Of a stretch of DNA of 33,379 bases, positions 31,477 to 33,379 are shown one piece after another. This DNA is from Blautia schinkii DSM 10518 (lineage in GTDB: Bacteria > Bacillota > Clostridia > Lachnospirales > Lachnospiraceae). The notes beneath the pieces are model-generated. The model was not told the origin of the DNA. It did not search any database and saw nothing but the letters and a program-made list of their open reading frames with translations. The position numbers and the translations under genes were made by a program. Within the stretch, counting starts at the first letter, position 1, and each line of letters begins with the position of its first letter. The DNA lies in assembly GCA_000702025.1 (NCBI GenBank), contig JNKJ01000046.1, forward strand, positions 1 to 33,379, written 5' to 3'.

Positions 31477-31923
31477 CTATAGCGTAAACTCCTTAGAATC
31501 CTTAGACTGCGCCTGGATTGCGAGATAGCAGTCAGCCACATGTTCCTCATTCATATCCAGCGCGTAATCCACTTTCATGTCAATGCCGTCATCACTCTCA
31601 TTTAGCTCCAGATTAGTCGCGGCAATCCCCATCTGAAGAGTTCCGTATGGCGTGGTATAATACGTCATGGTTTTCTTACCCTGCTCAAAGACCATATGCA
31701 CATTGATCAGCCCCTTTTTCCTCACTTCCATGCCCTTAGGGGACATTTTGATGTAATTTACTGTAGGCTGGGGAAAATCCTCCATAATTTCTTCATAGCG
31801 CAGATAATGGCTGCCGTTGCGGAAATAATATTCCCCCGGAACCACAATCTCAATAGGCTCCTGCTGCCCATTTTCATCTGTCACTTGAAGTCCACGCACA
31901 TGAATCAAAACTTCCTTTTCCAT
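31477..31923 (-). CDS. DUF1934 (YwiB-like) beta-barrel protein
   Basis: A 148-residue cytoplasmic protein of the DUF1934 family, calycin-like beta-barrel proteins such as Bacillus YwiB, whose function is not known. The pattern is family-typical: HVRGLQ at the start, YYFRNGSHYLRYEE, MTYYTTPYGTLQMGI and a final strand VDYALDMNEEHVADCYLAIQ. GGAG precedes the ATG. It lies 135 bases after murI on the same strand, with a 16-base tandem repeat between them. Confidence 0.85.
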   Translation of the reverse strand: MEKEVLIHVRGLQVTDENGQQEPIEIVVPGEYYFRNGSHYLRYEEIMEDFPQPTVNYIKMSPKGMEVRKKGLINVHMVFEQGKKTMTYYTTPYGTLQMGIAATNLELNESDDGIDMKVDYALDMNEEHVADCYLAIQAQSKDSKEFTL

Positions 31924-32012
31924 ATGCTTCTCCTGAATTCTATGTATTTTGTTTCGTCTTACAAAAACAATTTTATCTGAAAAAGCCAGCTCCCAGGCCC
32001 TCTCAGACCGGT

Positions 32013-32044
32013 TCTTCGTCCTTCCGGCTCTTCATCCTTCCGGC
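32013..32044. repeat. 16-bp tandem repeat after murI
   Basis: TCTTCGTCCTTCCGGC is followed directly by TCTTCATCCTTCCGGC (15 of 16 identical). It begins 14 bases past the murI stop. It is too short to be a variable-number array of interest and no hairpin with a T-tract is formed. Confidence 0.75.
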
Positions 32045-32058
32045 CCATTCATCACGAT

Positions 32059-32880
32059 TTAATATTTCTCGATATTAATCTTCTGTGTCATCTCCACATC
32101 ATAAGGAAGAATCGAATTGGCAAAATCCTTGAACTTATCTGCCAAGTCACTCACATAAAAACGATAAGGAAACTCCTCCTGCCCCGTCCCTGTGCTCAAT
32201 AAATCCTTCTCCTTAAGCAAACGCAGCAGCTCCAGTGCTGTCTCATAGGCCGGATTTACCAGCCGCACATCCTCTCCCATAACCGTGCGGATAGTGGAAC
32301 GAAGAAGCGGATAATGCGTACAGCCAAGAATTAAGGTATCAACCTCCTCATCCTTAAACTCCTTGAGATATCTGCCCGCAACCTCCAACGTGACCGAATC
32401 GTGCAGCCATCCCTCCTCCACCAGAGGAACAAACAAAGGACAAGCCTTAGCAATCACTGTAATCTGTGGATCCAGCATTTTAAGATAATCCGCGTGAATC
32501 CCACTGTCAACAGTACCTATCGTTCCGATGATTCCCACACGTTTATTCTTAGTCTCCTCAGCCGCTACTCTGGCTCCTGGTTCGATTACCCCGATGATCG
32601 GAATATCTAGTTCATCCCGCACAGCGTCCAGTGCAAAAGCACTTGCCGTATTACAAGCCACCACAATCGCCTTCACCTGCTGCTCCTGAAGAAAGCGGAT
32701 GATCTGCCGGGAATAGCGGATGATCGTTTCCTTTGACTTACTTCCATAAGGAACACGCGCTGTATCACCAAAATATACAATCTTTTCCGAAGGCAGGTTG
32801 CGCATGATTTCTCTCGCTACCGTAAGTCCCCCCACCCCGGAATCAAACACGCCTACGGGCGCATTTCTGTCTATTTTCAT
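32059..32880 (-). CDS. murI: Glutamate racemase
   Basis: Cytoplasmic cofactor-independent racemase making D-glutamate for peptidoglycan. The 273-residue length is standard. Motifs include PVGVFDSGVGGLTVAREI with the Asp-Ser pair, VYFGDTARVPYGSKS, the first catalytic Cys in IVVACNTASAFALD, and the second in LILGCTHYPLL. GGTGA lies near the ATG. The promoter at 32914-32942 drives it. Cell-wall synthesis is also the theme of several other window genes, but no operon link is seen. Confidence 0.97.
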   Translation of the reverse strand: MKIDRNAPVGVFDSGVGGLTVAREIMRNLPSEKIVYFGDTARVPYGSKSKETIIRYSRQIIRFLQEQQVKAIVVACNTASAFALDAVRDELDIPIIGVIEPGARVAAEETKNKRVGIIGTIGTVDSGIHADYLKMLDPQITVIAKACPLFVPLVEEGWLHDSVTLEVAGRYLKEFKDEEVDTLILGCTHYPLLRSTIRTVMGEDVRLVNPAYETALELLRLLKEKDLLSTGTGQEEFPYRFYVSDLADKFKDFANSILPYDVEMTQKINIEKY

Positions 32881-32913
32881 TATTGTTCACCATCTCTCCT
32901 GGTTGTTGCTATC

Positions 32914-32942
32914 ATTCTAACACCAAACCACACCTCGCGCAA
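32914..32942 (-). promoter_or_regulatory. Sigma-A promoter of murI
   Basis: On the minus strand TTGCGC, 17 bases, TAGAAT, about 33 bases before the murI start. Confidence 0.65.
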
Positions 32943-32971
32943 CAGGAACTGCATCCAGCAGTGCCATATGA

Positions 32972-33065
32972 GGGAGATAAGGGGTCCCCTGGAAAGTTGG
33001 TGAACGGTGATGATTAGGGGAAGCGGTGCGGGGTTTGTCAGGCGGATGCACGCTTCCCTTCAACT
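32972..33065 (-). repeat. Intergenic repeat, copy 2 (inverted relative to copy 1 at 88-233)
   Basis: Read on the minus strand it begins AGTTGAAGGGAAGCGTGCAT (33065 downward) and ends with the CACCGTTCA and CTTTCC-GGGG-ACCCC block. Both parts match copy 1 in the same order, but the middle is about 50 bases shorter. It lies upstream of the murI promoter. Confidence 0.45.
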
Positions 33066-33379
33066 GATATGTAATGACTTTTGTCAAGAGTAAATTGCAG
33101 AAAATCACCACAAACTTTTTTGTTTATTTGTTCCTGAAGACATCTGGAAAGAGCTTCGGGGTATCAGTTCCCGGCATTGACCACTCTGATATACGTGGAT
33201 TGGTTACCGACAGGACAATGGTTCGCCGTGAGCTCTACCGTCTAATTGCGTGGATCACAGGTATCTGTGCCAACATAGTTGAATCGTAGATAGCTCGAAC
33301 CTTGAAATGGCCGAAGCCCTTCCCAGGTGTCTTCAGGTGTTTCCTTGGATATGGGCCAGATGTATGTGGCGCAAGCCAG
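33066..33379. other. Gene-free right end of the window
   Basis: No reading frame here looks like a known protein. A 71-residue plus-strand frame (33074-33289) has no ribosome binding site and crosses the left arm of the inverted repeat at 33133. A 47-codon minus-strand frame open at the window edge (33235-33378) is also unidentified. The last 15 bases hold a small TGGC-GCAA-GCCA hairpin with a GNRA-type loop. The stretch may be the edge of a mobile element or a structured RNA that continues beyond the window. Confidence 0.4.
33133..33337. repeat. 205-bp element bounded by 27-base inverted repeats
   Basis: CCTGAAGACATCTGGAAAGA (start of the left arm, 33133-33159) is inverted at 33311-33337, with 24 of 27 positions complementary. 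The interior is 151 bases. The 4-base direct repeat TGTT occurs directly outside both arms, as a short target duplication would. No transposase is seen, so a non-autonomous (MITE-like) element is possible; alternatively it is a long RNA stem. Confidence 0.55.

Noticed and set aside
32917..33111. 64-residue minus-strand frame upstream of murI
   Set aside because: It spans the murI promoter and the intergenic repeat and has no family resemblance.
33074..33289. 71-residue plus-strand frame at the right end
   Set aside because: No ribosome site, no similarity I recognise, and it overlaps the left arm of the inverted repeat, so it is not called as a gene.
1..33379. Composite transposon bounded by the end repeats
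   Set aside because: The content is ordinary chromosomal genes, no transposase or target duplication is seen, and the repeats look like intergenic repeats.

Overview
The window looks like a chromosomal segment of a Gram-positive anaerobe of the class Clostridia, most probably the family Lachnospiraceae. The grounds are strong AGGAGG ribosome binding sites, textbook sigma-A promoters (TTGACA-17-TATAAT type), short Lachnospiraceae-style conserved hypothetical proteins, Gram-positive cell-wall enzymes and gut-type sugar-acid catabolism. Genus cannot be decided from the sequence alone. I see no rRNA, tRNA, CRISPR array, phage gene or complete insertion sequence. Twenty-seven protein genes are supported.

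Layout. Bases 1-227 hold intergenic repeats. Bases 228-6977 (all minus) carry mfd, pth, two G3E/COG0523 metal-handling GTPases (one with a very His-rich insert, one fused to a YcgQ/DUF1980-like domain) and a 77-residue conserved protein. Bases 7201-10451 (minus) are an alpha-amylase family enzyme followed by glycogen branching enzyme. Bases 10676-13338 (minus) are a membrane-anchored polysaccharide deacetylase and nagA; a divergent aquaporin (plus) follows. Bases 14365-19448 (minus) are an exported trigger-factor-like lipoprotein and two paralogous, non-canonical NodB-like proteins.

Bases 19748-30809 form a sugar-acid (hexuronate/hexonate) locus. It contains an Eda-VOC fusion aldolase plus KDG kinase, with a divergent IclR regulator; a TRAP transporter (dctP-dctQ-dctM) plus a UxuA-like dehydratase; and an operon of alcohol dehydrogenase, KduD-like reductase and a second UxuA-like dehydratase, with a second divergent IclR regulator. 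The genes suffice on paper to import a six-carbon sugar acid, interconvert it by oxidation and reduction, dehydrate it to 2-keto-3-deoxygluconate (KDG), phosphorylate it and cleave it to pyruvate and glyceraldehyde 3-phosphate. There is no uronate isomerase (UxaC) here, so a hexonate such as L-gulonate or D-mannonate is at least as likely a substrate as a uronate. Palindromes overlap or follow three of the promoters, and a strong hairpin separates dctP from the permease genes.

Bases 30898-32880 carry a membrane-anchored hypothetical protein, a DUF1934/YwiB-like protein and murI. The last 500 bases have no convincing gene. They hold the murI promoter, a second copy (inverted) of the repeat found at the left end of the window, and an unexplained element of about 205 bp bounded by 27-base inverted repeats.
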